A stretch of DNA of 64,000 nucleotides. It comes from Candidatus Babelota bacterium (GTDB lineage: Bacteria > Babelota > Babeliae > Babelales > Vermiphilaceae). Made by a program: the position numbers and the translations under genes. Shown in pieces: positions 5,957-15,300 of this stretch. The DNA lies in NCBI GenBank assembly GCA_003963225.1, contig RXKB01000023.1, forward strand, positions 1 to 64,000, read 5' to 3'. How positions within the stretch are numbered: the first letter of the stretch is position 1; every line of letters starts with the position of its first letter. The notes below the pieces were generated by a model. It was not told where the DNA came from, made no database searches, and was given only the letters and a program-made list of their open reading frames with translations.

Positions 5957-8254
5957 ATGATCATATCGCAATCGAATTTTATCGAAGAACATATACCAGA
6001 ATACCATCCGGCAACAACATTATACAAAGATTATTGGCGAGAACAGATTCGTAGGAATATAGAAGGGTATTGGCAATCAGGATACTGGATGCCACCTAAG
6101 CTCTACTTCTATGCCAATTTTGCCACAATTAAAAAGAAGATTAACGATAATTCGAAAGTACAAAGCTTTGGAAGACCTCTGCTACGAGATATAGAATGGA
6201 TAGTATTCCGTGATATAACTGTAGCCAGAGGTTTTTCTGGTTTTGAACTAGACGATACTTATTCGTGTAATGAGCTTCTACTAGAGGAGTTACCTCTTGA
6301 GCAGTTGCCACCTTCGTGTATAAATTCACAAGGTCGGAGGAAGATTTACGAAGATCCTCTATATTATATATCTAAACAGCATGCATCCAATTTAGGCAAA
6401 GCTCTATATGAGAATGAAGCTTCTAACTACATTCTGATGGGAGCTAGAGGATTTGGTAAGTCGTATATGGTAGGTGGAGTAATAGCCCATGAGTTTCTAT
6501 TTGACGGTATGATGGAATACATACCGGGGCAGAAACCAGATTCAGTAGATATTGTTGTAGGTGCAGGACACTCTAATTTCTCCACAGATCTTTTAACTAA
6601 AGCTAAGATTATGATGGATAGAGTACCTGGACAGCAAGAGATTCTAGGAACAATATATCCATCCCCACTATCTAAAAAGACAATGGGATCCCTAACCCCG
6701 TCATCCATTTTAAAAGCTCTCTATAAGAAGCGTATAGGATCTAGATGGCAAGATGCGGGATCATTATCTACTATTAAACACGTATCATATGCAGACAATC
6801 CATTTGCTGCACAGGGCGGCCGTAACTCTATAATGATATATGAAGAGGTAGGTATGCACTCTAATGTACTAGAATGCTTTGATGCTTCTGTAGAAAATAT
6901 GCGTCTTAATGGACGTAAGTTTGGAACCGCTATCTTCTTAGGAACTGGTGGTGATATGGAAGGTGGAGGTACCATAGGTGCTAAAGAAATATTTTACAAT
7001 CCTGGTAAGTATGACGCTCTAAGGTTTGAGGATACTTACGAGAAGAAAGGACATATAGGAAGATTTATACCAGCTACTTATAACTTAGGCTCTTTGTATA
7101 GAGATGATAATAATATCACAGATTTACAAAAAGCTGTAGAAGAATTACTTAGAAGAAGAAAAGCTAAAGAAAATAAGAAAGGATCGGAATCTGCTTTAAC
7201 TAAAGAAATTGTAAACAATCCAATAAATCCATCTGAGATGTTTCTAGCGGAGAATGCAGCACTGTTACCAGCAGCTGAAGCAGCCAGACGTCTACAAGAA
7301 TTGGAAGCAGATAGATCTTATAATCTTATAGAAAAAGTTGTGGAGTTATATTTTGACCCAGATGCTAGAGATACTAATAATGTAAACTACAAAATAGATT
7401 CTGCTGGAAAACTTAAACCAATAACACAATTTCCACATAAGGATAAAGATAGGGAAGGTGCTATTATTATATATGAGTTTCCAGCAATGGTAAATGGTAA
7501 AGTTCCTGAAGGAGCGTATGTAATAGGACATGACCCTTATAAAGATGATAATGAGAGAGGAGATTCACTAGCTTCTATATATGTAGTGAAATCTGCTAAG
7601 TATTTTAATGATATAGGTCATGATGAAATTGTAGCTGAGTATGTAGGAAGACCATATGATGGTATGAATAAAGTAAATGAAGTGTTGCTTAAGCTTTCTT
7701 TATTCTATGGAGAAGCTAAGATATATTTTGAAAATGCAGTAGGAAATACTAAAGATTACTTCGAAAGAATTAAGAGATTAGATTTACTTGCCACTAAACC
7801 AACTGCATTGTTTACTACTACCGCATCATATGCACGTAGTCCTACAATAGAGTACGGTTACCCAATGTCAAATCAATTTATTAAACGAAAAGGTATATCA
7901 TATCTTCGAGATTGGTTATTGCAAGAACGAGGGGACGGAAAACGTAATATAGATCTAATTAATTCGAGAGCACTTCTGCAGGAGATTGCTTACTTTACTT
8001 ACGAAGGAAACTTTGACCGAGTAATGGGATTAATGGGTGCTATATTTGGATTAGCACAAATGACTAGAAACATGGAAGAATCTTTGCATATGCCTAAGAA
8101 GGATACTTCCCCAAATCTAGATTTTATATTTAATAATAAAAAACTATTTAGAAATGTTGCAACAAACTTCTTTTCCTCTACAGAGGATGTCGTTGTCCCA
8201 GAAACTCAAAAATGGACGTCAGTGGGGCAAAGACATTATAGATTATATAACTAA
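5957..8254 (+). CDS. terL: Terminase large subunit (TerL)
   Basis: 765 residues. The ATPase domain has a Walker A motif GARGFGKS (162-169) and a Walker B segment SIMIYEEVG (291-299) with acidic residues 296-297. The C-terminal RNase H-like nuclease begins at VIGHDPYKDD, with Asp526 as the first metal ligand, and closes with an acidic segment near EGNFDRVMG. It cuts concatemers and drives DNA into the prohead at the portal. Long N-terminal extensions before the Walker A motif are usual for crAss-like TerL proteins. The adjoining portal gene overlaps its 3' end. Confidence 0.93.
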   Translation: MIISQSNFIEEHIPEYHPATTLYKDYWREQIRRNIEGYWQSGYWMPPKLYFYANFATIKKKINDNSKVQSFGRPLLRDIEWIVFRDITVARGFSGFELDDTYSCNELLLEELPLEQLPPSCINSQGRRKIYEDPLYYISKQHASNLGKALYENEASNYILMGARGFGKSYMVGGVIAHEFLFDGMMEYIPGQKPDSVDIVVGAGHSNFSTDLLTKAKIMMDRVPGQQEILGTIYPSPLSKKTMGSLTPSSILKALYKKRIGSRWQDAGSLSTIKHVSYADNPFAAQGGRNSIMIYEEVGMHSNVLECFDASVENMRLNGRKFGTAIFLGTGGDMEGGGTIGAKEIFYNPGKYDALRFEDTYEKKGHIGRFIPATYNLGSLYRDDNNITDLQKAVEELLRRRKAKENKKGSESALTKEIVNNPINPSEMFLAENAALLPAAEAARRLQELEADRSYNLIEKVVELYFDPDARDTNNVNYKIDSAGKLKPITQFPHKDKDREGAIIIYEFPAMVNGKVPEGAYVIGHDPYKDDNERGDSLASIYVVKSAKYFNDIGHDEIVAEYVGRPYDGMNKVNEVLLKLSLFYGEAKIYFENAVGNTKDYFERIKRLDLLATKPTALFTTTASYARSPTIEYGYPMSNQFIKRKGISYLRDWLLQERGDGKRNIDLINSRALLQEIAYFTYEGNFDRVMGLMGAIFGLAQMTRNMEESLHMPKKDTSPNLDFIFNNKKLFRNVATNFFSSTEDVVVPETQKWTSVGQRHYRLYN

Positions 8255-10664
8255 GTTTCACGCATTCGTTCCTTCAATGTCCACCTCATACGTAGAGATG
8301 GAAAGAAATTACAAACTGTTTAATAATATCATAAATCAAAAAGATTTTGAAGCAGAATGTAATCCACTAGGTATTGAAGTAGGACAAATGGAAGATGAGA
8401 TTAAGCCATATAATAAAATACCAAATAAAATACAAGTTCTACTTGGCGAGGAACTCAGACGCCCATTCGTCTACAAAGCTGTTTTAGTTTCTGAAGATGG
8501 TATCAAATCAAAGCTTAGACGTAAGAATGAAATGATAACACAATATGTTGAAGGCATTATGCAAATGGCTCAACTAGAAGCACAGCAAACTGTAGCCAAA
8601 CAACAAGAGCAGAATGGTGAAATATCACCAGAACAAGCTCAACAAATGCAAGAACAAGCACAACAACAGATTCAACAAATTGTAGATACTATATTACCAC
8701 CAGAACATATAGATAAATATTTACATACTACTTATCAAGAGTCCTCCGAGATCCTAGCGAATAAGCTACTCAATTATCTTGGATACGCTTTAGATCTAAA
8801 GTCTAAAAGAAATGATACATTTAAACACGGATTAATTTCGGATGTAGAAGCAGCATGGGTAGGTATTGAGAATGAATCGCCACAAGTAAATGTGATTAAT
8901 CCTCTAGCCCTATTCTATCATAAATCTACTGAAACTAAATTTATTCAGGATGGTTTGTACGCTGGATATAGAGTAAGGATGTCCACTCTAGATGTTCTAA
9001 ATCTATTTGGAGATTATTTAACTAAAGAAGAAGTGGATGAGGTACAAAGAAATCCATCTTCTTTAACTAACTATTCTTCATGGGAATCAGAACCTGAGAT
9101 GAAATATCACTTCTCTGATACACACTTACACCATCAAAATGCATACTTAACTACTCCAATAGATGGTACTTATGGTAGATCCTATACTCTAGATCATTTA
9201 ATATCGCATGTAGAATGGCAGTCTGAATCTAAGATTGGATATTTTACATCACCTAATGAGTATGGGGATATGGAAACTGTTACTGTTACAGAAGATTTTC
9301 CAATCCCTCCATATGCTGAAATATCTAATGTTACAGATGAATGGGGTGCTAATAAGATGGTGTATACGTTTGATGACTGTACTCTTACATTTCAATGGGT
9401 CCCACAAACCTGGTCTGGTATTAGAATTGGAGGAGATAAATATGCTAAGATAGCACCAAAACCTTACCAAGTAAGATCATATGCAAATCCTAAAAGAGTT
9501 AAGTTAGGATATCACGGTATAGTATATTCTAATATGAATGCTACTTCATGTTCTCTAGTTTCTAGGATGAAACCATTTCAGTATCTATATTTTATAGTAA
9601 TGCACAAACTTAAGCATTTGATTGCTAGAGATAAAGGACAATTACTATCTATTGATACTACTCAAATACCTGGAAATGTAGACCACGATAAGATTATGTA
9701 CTACATAGAGCAGATGGATCTTAACTTCTACAATCCTCTACAGAATGCTGAACAACCAGGATCTGCTCAAAGAGGTAAACCAGTAGAGGTATCATCCAGA
9801 TCTAATATGAAGCACATTATGAATTATGTGCAACTACTAGATAATCTTGATGTGCAAATAGCGGATGTAGCTGGAGTAAACAAACAGAGAGAAGGACAGA
9901 TTTCATCTAACGAGGCTGTTACTAACTCACAACAAAACCTACAACAATCAGCAACTATTACGGAATCTTATTTTTATCTACACTCAAAACTATGGGAAGA
10001 TATTTATAACTCTCTATTGGAGACTGCTTCTTATGTATGGAAAGATAAAGAACAAGTATTTCAATGGGTGCTAGATGACTTATCTGCAGAATCACTAGTT
10101 ATTAAACCAGGAGATTTATCTTTTGGACAAATGGGAGTATTTGTACTTGAGTCTTCTAAGCAACATGAGGCATTTGATTTTGCTAAACAACACATGCTTG
10201 AGTTGCTACAGAATGATAAAGCTAAGTTTTCTGACTTACTTAATTTATTCCAGACTTCATCTCTTGCAGAGTTCAAAAGAACTATCGAGAAATCAGAAAG
10301 AGAGATGCAACAAAGAGCAGAACAAGAACAGCAAATGCAGAAACAAATGCAAGACGAAGAGCTACAAACTCAGATTCAATTGTCTGAAATGGCACATGCA
10401 CAAGCTATGGAGATTGAACAACTTAAAGCAGACACAGCTATCAGGAAAGCTGAAATTGATGTATTTAAATTTCAACAAGAATTGGATTCAAACTCCAATG
10501 GTGTACCAGATCCTTTAGAAATTGAGAAACTAAGACATCAAGTAAGACAAGCTGATGAGAAGCTAAAATTAGAAAAAGACAAGCTAAAACAGACTAAAGA
10601 AATAAAAGAAGAAGAATTAAAAATTAAAAAGATTCAGGCTAATAAAAGACCGTCAAAATCGTAA
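8187..10664 (+). CDS. Portal protein
   Basis: Around 825 residues from the ATG at 8187; ATGs at 8154 and 8277 are alternatives. The segment NKIPNKIQVLLGEELRRPFVYKAVLVSEDG is characteristic of crAss-type portals, and VNVINPLALFYHKSTE, SGIRIGGDKYAKI and GVNKQREGQISSNEAVTNS follow in the order expected of a portal stem and wing. The C-terminal 200 residues are Gln-, Glu- and Lys-rich coiled coil (QQRAEQEQQMQKQMQ), forming the barrel or crown. It makes the dodecameric ring through which DNA enters. The 68-nt overlap with terL suggests translational coupling. Confidence 0.88.
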   Translation: MSLSQKLKNGRQWGKDIIDYITKFHAFVPSMSTSYVEMERNYKLFNNIINQKDFEAECNPLGIEVGQMEDEIKPYNKIPNKIQVLLGEELRRPFVYKAVLVSEDGIKSKLRRKNEMITQYVEGIMQMAQLEAQQTVAKQQEQNGEISPEQAQQMQEQAQQQIQQIVDTILPPEHIDKYLHTTYQESSEILANKLLNYLGYALDLKSKRNDTFKHGLISDVEAAWVGIENESPQVNVINPLALFYHKSTETKFIQDGLYAGYRVRMSTLDVLNLFGDYLTKEEVDEVQRNPSSLTNYSSWESEPEMKYHFSDTHLHHQNAYLTTPIDGTYGRSYTLDHLISHVEWQSESKIGYFTSPNEYGDMETVTVTEDFPIPPYAEISNVTDEWGANKMVYTFDDCTLTFQWVPQTWSGIRIGGDKYAKIAPKPYQVRSYANPKRVKLGYHGIVYSNMNATSCSLVSRMKPFQYLYFIVMHKLKHLIARDKGQLLSIDTTQIPGNVDHDKIMYYIEQMDLNFYNPLQNAEQPGSAQRGKPVEVSSRSNMKHIMNYVQLLDNLDVQIADVAGVNKQREGQISSNEAVTNSQQNLQQSATITESYFYLHSKLWEDIYNSLLETASYVWKDKEQVFQWVLDDLSAESLVIKPGDLSFGQMGVFVLESSKQHEAFDFAKQHMLELLQNDKAKFSDLLNLFQTSSLAEFKRTIEKSEREMQQRAEQEQQMQKQMQDEELQTQIQLSEMAHAQAMEIEQLKADTAIRKAEIDVFKFQQELDSNSNGVPDPLEIEKLRHQVRQADEKLKLEKDKLKQTKEIKEEELKIKKIQANKRPSKS

Positions 10665-10710
10665 TGTATATATAACCGAACTGGTTTTGTAGCTCACTAT
10701 AGCCGTTTCA

Positions 10711-10742
10711 TTTTAAGTATTAGTATAAATTAAATAACTTTG
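10711..10742 (+). promoter_or_regulatory. Probable promoter before the scaffold and MCP genes
   Basis: TAACTTTG at 10735-10742 is a full match to the Bacteroidota -7 element TAnnTTTG; a weak -33 element, TTTT at 10711-10714, lies 20 nt upstream. The start codon at 10751 follows so closely that the transcript would be almost leaderless. The 86-nt gap is one of the few spacers in the head module, and a promoter here would allow extra expression of scaffold and capsid protein. Confidence 0.5.
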
Positions 10743-10750
10743 CACCACTT

Positions 10751-11887
10751 ATGAGTATAGATTCATTAGAAGCGCTAATAGCAAATAGCGATAACAATTA
10801 TTTCGTTGATGATGATTTTGTTCCACCTGGAATAGAACCCGACCCAAATCCAAACGAACCAGATAAAACAAAAGAACTAGATCCCGGGTCAGAACCTGGA
10901 ACAAACCCAGCTGTTCCACCGACTGATGAACCATTAGACGACCCTGACCCGGATCCGGCAAACCCTGATCCAGAGCCAGAGCCTAGCACAGACCCTAAGG
11001 AAACCCCAGAAGGTATAAAAGAATATTATGATTTCTTAGTAGAGAATAATATGCTTCAACCTGATGAAGGTTACACTTTTGATGGAACTGCTAAATCTTT
11101 ATCTACGGCTTTAGAACAAACTAACGTTAATATGCAAAAGGCTGTTGCGATGAGTTTGTGGGAACAACTTCCAGAGGATTTTAAACCTTTACTACAATAC
11201 GGACTTTCAGGAGGAACTAATGTAGATGAGTTTTTAAAGACATATAGAAATGGTCCTATAGATATCGCAGATGCTGATTTGGATGATCCTGATACACAAG
11301 ACTATATCTTGCGGGAATATTACAAGCAGACAACGTCACATTCAGACGAAAAAATTGATAAGTTGATTACTCTGTTAAAGAACAAAGGAGATGTGGAATA
11401 TACTTCCGAAGTATACGATGCTGCTCTAGAACTTAAAGATATACAGAAATCACAAAGAGAAGAATTAACAAGACAAGCCATTCTACAAAAGCAAGAGAAT
11501 GAAGCTAAAGCTAAACAAGAGAAAGAAGAACTATTTAATATAATAGATGATCTTAATTTAGCTCCACAACGTAAAGGAATGATTAAATCATTCATTTATT
11601 CTTCACAAAATTCTCCATCTAGAATGGACTCAACAATACAATCTATCATAAATAATAAAGAGCACTTTGCACAACTAGCAGATCTCTTATTAGATTACGA
11701 TCCTAAAACAGGATTTAAAATTGAAGATAGATTTACGAAAAAAGGAAAAACAACGGCCCTGAATGATTTAGAGAAAAGACTTAGTGATAAGTTTTCTGAT
11801 TCAAAAACGAAAGTTACAGGTTCGAATTCCACGTCAGAAAAACCAAACTTTGACTGGAACGTTATCTTTTCACAACAATCCGAATAA
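10751..11887 (+). CDS. Putative scaffolding protein
   Basis: 378 residues. Residues about 20-85 form an extremely acidic, proline-rich low-complexity tract with repeated DPDP and EPEP units, surely disordered. Residues about 185-300 are charged helices with coiled-coil character (DIQKSQREELTRQAILQKQENEAKAKQEKEEL), and the tail ends FDWNVIFSQQ. Position between portal and MCP, high charge and helical content are the usual signature of a phage scaffold, which coordinates MCP assembly and leaves the head. No homology is claimed; the call rests on position and composition. It is preceded by its own promoter-like element. Confidence 0.6.
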   Translation: MSIDSLEALIANSDNNYFVDDDFVPPGIEPDPNPNEPDKTKELDPGSEPGTNPAVPPTDEPLDDPDPDPANPDPEPEPSTDPKETPEGIKEYYDFLVENNMLQPDEGYTFDGTAKSLSTALEQTNVNMQKAVAMSLWEQLPEDFKPLLQYGLSGGTNVDEFLKTYRNGPIDIADADLDDPDTQDYILREYYKQTTSHSDEKIDKLITLLKNKGDVEYTSEVYDAALELKDIQKSQREELTRQAILQKQENEAKAKQEKEELFNIIDDLNLAPQRKGMIKSFIYSSQNSPSRMDSTIQSIINNKEHFAQLADLLLDYDPKTGFKIEDRFTKKGKTTALNDLEKRLSDKFSDSKTKVTGSNSTSEKPNFDWNVIFSQQSE

Positions 11888-11914
11888 TTAATTATTTTAT
11901 AAAAACGAAATTAT

Positions 11915-13420
11915 ATGGCAAATACCGCAGGAAGTTCGATGATAATCAAGCATTACGACGGATTTGGAGGTAATTTCATTGACTCTCAATATTTAGGAGC
12001 ATCTTATGATGGTGTAGGTAAACCTCATGTATTCCAAGATACCCTAATGAGAATCTTCTCATCACAGAATAGATTTATCACTAATGGTGGTAAACTTCTG
12101 ATTGGTATGACAGGTGCGAAAGGACCTATCAATACCATGGAGATAGATACTGAAATCTACAGATGGTACCTACAAGGTGCTGATTATAGAACGGCGAGAG
12201 TAATTGAAAACCCTGAATCTTCTAATACAGTGCTTGGTATCAACAACACAGTATTCAGACTAAAATTAGATTTAGATTATTACGCAGAACCAGATGTTCT
12301 ATTAGCAGAAAATAACAACTACGCTCTTGAAGTAATAGGAGATCCTATTCAAGAAGGAAATGGTTATGTTTATTCATTCCGTCTTCAAGGAGACGATATG
12401 TCACAATACCTTCCAAGCTACTTGGTAGATCCAGGAAGAGAGCTTTCTAAAGGATGGACTTCAGTTCAGTCTGAGTACAATGAGAAATTCGGTACTCAAC
12501 AATACCCATCTTCAATGCAACTTGAACACCAAATTTCTTACTTTGCTGAGAAACAAACTGTTACAGACAAAGCTTGGAGAAATCAAGGTAGACTTGGAGT
12601 AAAATTTCTTTACAAAGATCCTATGTCTGGCGCAGACAAATCAGTTGAAAAATTCCTTCCATACGCTGAAGCAGTAATGCAAGATCAGTTCCACATGGAC
12701 ATGGAAGTTCAAATGATGTTTGGTAAGAAACAAACTAGAGCTGGACATAAAGGTTACTGGAAGAAAACTGGTAACGGTGTAAGAGAGCAACTAAAAGATA
12801 GCTGGATAGATATCTATTCATCTGCTTTAACTGTTACTCGTCTTAAAGATTACCTATTAAACATCTTCTTTGCAAGAGTAAATGAAGGAGATCGTAAAAT
12901 GGTGGCTATGACTGGAACTTATGGTTCACTTCAATTCCACAACATGCTTGCTTCTGTAGCTAGCTCATTCTTGACTGTAGACACTATGTTTACTCAAATG
13001 CTATCTAAAGATCCTAGACACTTATCATTTGGTGCTCAGTTCACTCACTACCAAGGTCCTGAAGGAATCGAGGTGACTTTAGTGAAGAACCCAATGTACG
13101 ATAATCGTCAGTATTGTAAGCAAACACACCCACAATACTCTAACATCCCTGTAGATTCATTCCGTTATACATTCCTTGATTTTGGAGGAGCTGGTACATC
13201 TGAAAAAGGTGGAGCTATCAACAATATCATGATGTTAAAAGAAAAAGATTCTTACGCATGGGGTTATGTTCATGGTACACACACTCCAACAGGTCCTGTT
13301 AAAGGTGGAGTAGCTGGTGGTCTTATCGCTGGTTATGATATCTTTATGCAAGGTTCTGCAGGTGTATGGATCAAAGACGTTACACGTTGTGGTGAATTAA
13401 TCTACGATTCTCAATCTTAA
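11915..13420 (+). CDS. Major capsid protein
   Basis: 501 residues with the length, gene position (TerL, portal, scaffold, MCP) and composition of crAss-type HK97-fold capsid proteins. The N-terminus carries IKHYDGFGGNFIDSQYLG, a long E-loop-like region follows, and the C-terminal part has FGAQFTHYQGPEGIEVTLVKNPMYDN, typical of the P domain and A domain of these proteins. Codon choice is richer in preferred C-ending and T-ending codons than in neighbours, as expected for the most abundant virion protein. A long structured spacer follows the gene. Confidence 0.88.
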   Translation: MANTAGSSMIIKHYDGFGGNFIDSQYLGASYDGVGKPHVFQDTLMRIFSSQNRFITNGGKLLIGMTGAKGPINTMEIDTEIYRWYLQGADYRTARVIENPESSNTVLGINNTVFRLKLDLDYYAEPDVLLAENNNYALEVIGDPIQEGNGYVYSFRLQGDDMSQYLPSYLVDPGRELSKGWTSVQSEYNEKFGTQQYPSSMQLEHQISYFAEKQTVTDKAWRNQGRLGVKFLYKDPMSGADKSVEKFLPYAEAVMQDQFHMDMEVQMMFGKKQTRAGHKGYWKKTGNGVREQLKDSWIDIYSSALTVTRLKDYLLNIFFARVNEGDRKMVAMTGTYGSLQFHNMLASVASSFLTVDTMFTQMLSKDPRHLSFGAQFTHYQGPEGIEVTLVKNPMYDNRQYCKQTHPQYSNIPVDSFRYTFLDFGGAGTSEKGGAINNIMMLKEKDSYAWGYVHGTHTPTGPVKGGVAGGLIAGYDIFMQGSAGVWIKDVTRCGELIYDSQS

Positions 13421-13562
13421 GAAATTCGTTAGTGGTGAGTTATTTATAACTCAAAATTCTATAGCTCAAATACCCTTTCCTATCTCGAGCTTGAAAAAGG
13501 ACTGTGGGACGTTATACTAAGTAACGTTAAATAAAGGAATACTAGGCGCAAAAAATAATAAT
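13421..13562 (+). promoter_or_regulatory. Structured spacer after the capsid gene
   Basis: This 142-nt gap has no gene. It contains perfect small hairpins: GAGTTA/TAACTC around TTTA, and ACGTTA/TAACGT around seven bases, plus an AGCTC/GAGCT pairing around 19 bases. None is followed by a good T-tract, so it is not a standard terminator; it may stabilise the capsid mRNA 3' end or be a processing site that sets the excess of MCP over the next proteins. Confidence 0.35.
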
Positions 13563-14534
13563 ATGTTAGTATATGTAATGTCGATCCCTAGACCGACAGC
13601 AACAAATGTAAGTGAGCTTGTTAACGGCAGCTCAGGTAAAAAATTGAATAAAACTAAAATGGGATCTTGTACAGATAGAATCTCAGCATTGTATTCTCCT
13701 AAAGTTGGAGGACTTGCTAATGGACTATCTTACAAACCATGGATAGAAGATGGTACTCAGAAAATAGATGAACTCACTAAAAAACCCCTTACTCTACAAG
13801 ATAAGATGGAAAGAAAGTGGGGACTAGAACCAGGTTTTCTAACCAATAGAGCTTGGATGAATGGTGACTCTTTAGATGAAGAGAAAATGACCTACTATCA
13901 AAAGAAATATTGGTCTTTGAATGACGGTTCTACAGTGTTTGATACATCTAATATGGATGAAGAATTAGGTTACTATATGTTGCTAGATTCAAAACTAGTA
14001 GCAAATTCTGAGAAAGAATGGAGAGATCATAAATGGCCAGATGCTAAATTCTACATCTCACTGGAGAATGAAGAAGATGAATTAAAAGCATCTAAAGCGA
14101 GATCTAAAGCAGCAGCTAAGGCTCTAATTGTAAATCCAGATTTCTCACTCAACATGCAACAAAAATTTGTACATATCTTAGGATTAGCACAAACAACTGT
14201 ATCTCTAACTCCAGATGCTATATTCAATGTTCTAGATAACTACATAGATTCTACAACATTTACACCTGGATCAAACATTGAGAAATTTAATGAGCTTGCT
14301 GAGAATCTTAAAACTCCACATGGACGTGAAAGAATTGAAGCTAGACATCTTCTAAAAAGAGCATTAGACTCTAGGATAATATTCGAAAAACAAGGTGGTT
14401 ATTTCTGGCCAAGACCAGAAGGTCAAATCACACTTGGAGAAAATTACTCCGAAGCTATTGAATATCTACTAGATCCTAAAAAAGAGGTAATGGTGGAAGA
14501 CATGCATGCGGAACTAAAATTAAAAGGGTTTTAA
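13563..14534 (+). CDS. Conserved-looking structural protein downstream of MCP
   Basis: 323 residues; an in-frame ATG at 13578 (MSIPRPTATNVSELV) is a good alternative start. Mixed alpha-beta composition with a Lys/Ala-rich helix (KASKARSKAAAKALIV) and a conserved-looking end (RIEARHLLKRALDSRIIFEKQGGYFWPRPEGQITLG). I do not recognise a fold. The position between MCP and the ring-type connector matches an auxiliary capsid, head-completion or virion-assembly protein. Confidence 0.6.
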   Translation: MLVYVMSIPRPTATNVSELVNGSSGKKLNKTKMGSCTDRISALYSPKVGGLANGLSYKPWIEDGTQKIDELTKKPLTLQDKMERKWGLEPGFLTNRAWMNGDSLDEEKMTYYQKKYWSLNDGSTVFDTSNMDEELGYYMLLDSKLVANSEKEWRDHKWPDAKFYISLENEEDELKASKARSKAAAKALIVNPDFSLNMQQKFVHILGLAQTTVSLTPDAIFNVLDNYIDSTTFTPGSNIEKFNELAENLKTPHGRERIEARHLLKRALDSRIIFEKQGGYFWPRPEGQITLGENYSEAIEYLLDPKKEVMVEDMHAELKLKGF

Positions 14535-14548
14535 CTTAATACAATAAA

Positions 14549-15274
14549 ATGACAGTAGAAGAATTACATTTTCAATTTATTTTAGCTAAGGATAGCGTAG
14601 ATGCGTTGTCACATCATACATTCAATCGTGCACAGATTGATTGGCTTCTTAACGATGCCCAGTTGCGAGTCATTAGGGCAAAGACTTCTGGTGAGAACGA
14701 AAAGCTTCTGGGTTACGAAATGACTCAAAAGTTGGCCGACGAATTCTCTACTCTGCATATTAAGTATCCATTACAACCCGCAGTACAACTTGTTGATCAT
14801 GGTGGGGTCTATGAACTAGATCTCACCAAGCTCAAGTTTAAGTATTTAAGACTAATGAATGGAGAAGTGGAGGTCACTATTGATCCCGACTGTAAAAAGT
14901 ACGTACCTTTAAAGTTCACGCAATCAGATGATATCAAAATTGCATTTAGGGATCCATTTAATTCTCCATCAACAGAGTTTATCCCATATAATATTGGGAG
15001 AAGTGCTGATGGTTCCGCATCGTCTTCTTTATACATATATCCAGGAACTTATACCGCTACTAACGCAAAAATAGAATACTTAAAGTATCCTTCCAAAATA
15101 TCCTTCGGTGACTACAAATATATAGATGGGGTAATATATCCTAAATCTACATCTGAGTTACCAGAAGAGATGCATCATAAGATAGTTGACAAAGCAGTTG
15201 AATTAGCATCCGTGTACATCATGGATCCAAATACCACAGCCTTCCATCAGCTAGCTTATTCATTCGATTCTTAA
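14549..15274 (+). CDS. Head-tail connector / ring-type protein (P22 gp4-like family)
   Basis: 241 residues. The N-terminus (MTVEELHFQFILAKDSVDALSHHTFNRAQIDWLLNDAQ) is the helical start found in crAss-like tail accessory or ring proteins related to the P22 tail accessory factor, with the pattern F..AQIDWLLNDAQLR..RAK. The middle is beta-rich, and the last 30 residues return to helix (HHKIVDKAVELASVYI). Such proteins form a dodecameric ring beneath the portal. It lies ahead of the abundant 456-residue protein and far from the tail-module rings at 28554-30572. Confidence 0.6.
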   Translation: MTVEELHFQFILAKDSVDALSHHTFNRAQIDWLLNDAQLRVIRAKTSGENEKLLGYEMTQKLADEFSTLHIKYPLQPAVQLVDHGGVYELDLTKLKFKYLRLMNGEVEVTIDPDCKKYVPLKFTQSDDIKIAFRDPFNSPSTEFIPYNIGRSADGSASSSLYIYPGTYTATNAKIEYLKYPSKISFGDYKYIDGVIYPKSTSELPEEMHHKIVDKAVELASVYIMDPNTTAFHQLAYSFDS

Positions 15275-15300
15275 TCAAATAAAATTTAAATTATAAAATT

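Noticed and set aside
9235..10518. Several + and - strand frames inside the portal gene
   Set aside because: Shadow frames in a Gln/Leu-rich coding sequence without their own start context.
10798..10989. Gly/Ser-rich minus-strand frame
   Set aside because: It is the complement of the Pro/Asp-rich tract of the putative scaffold; its repeats are a by-product of that low-complexity coding sequence.
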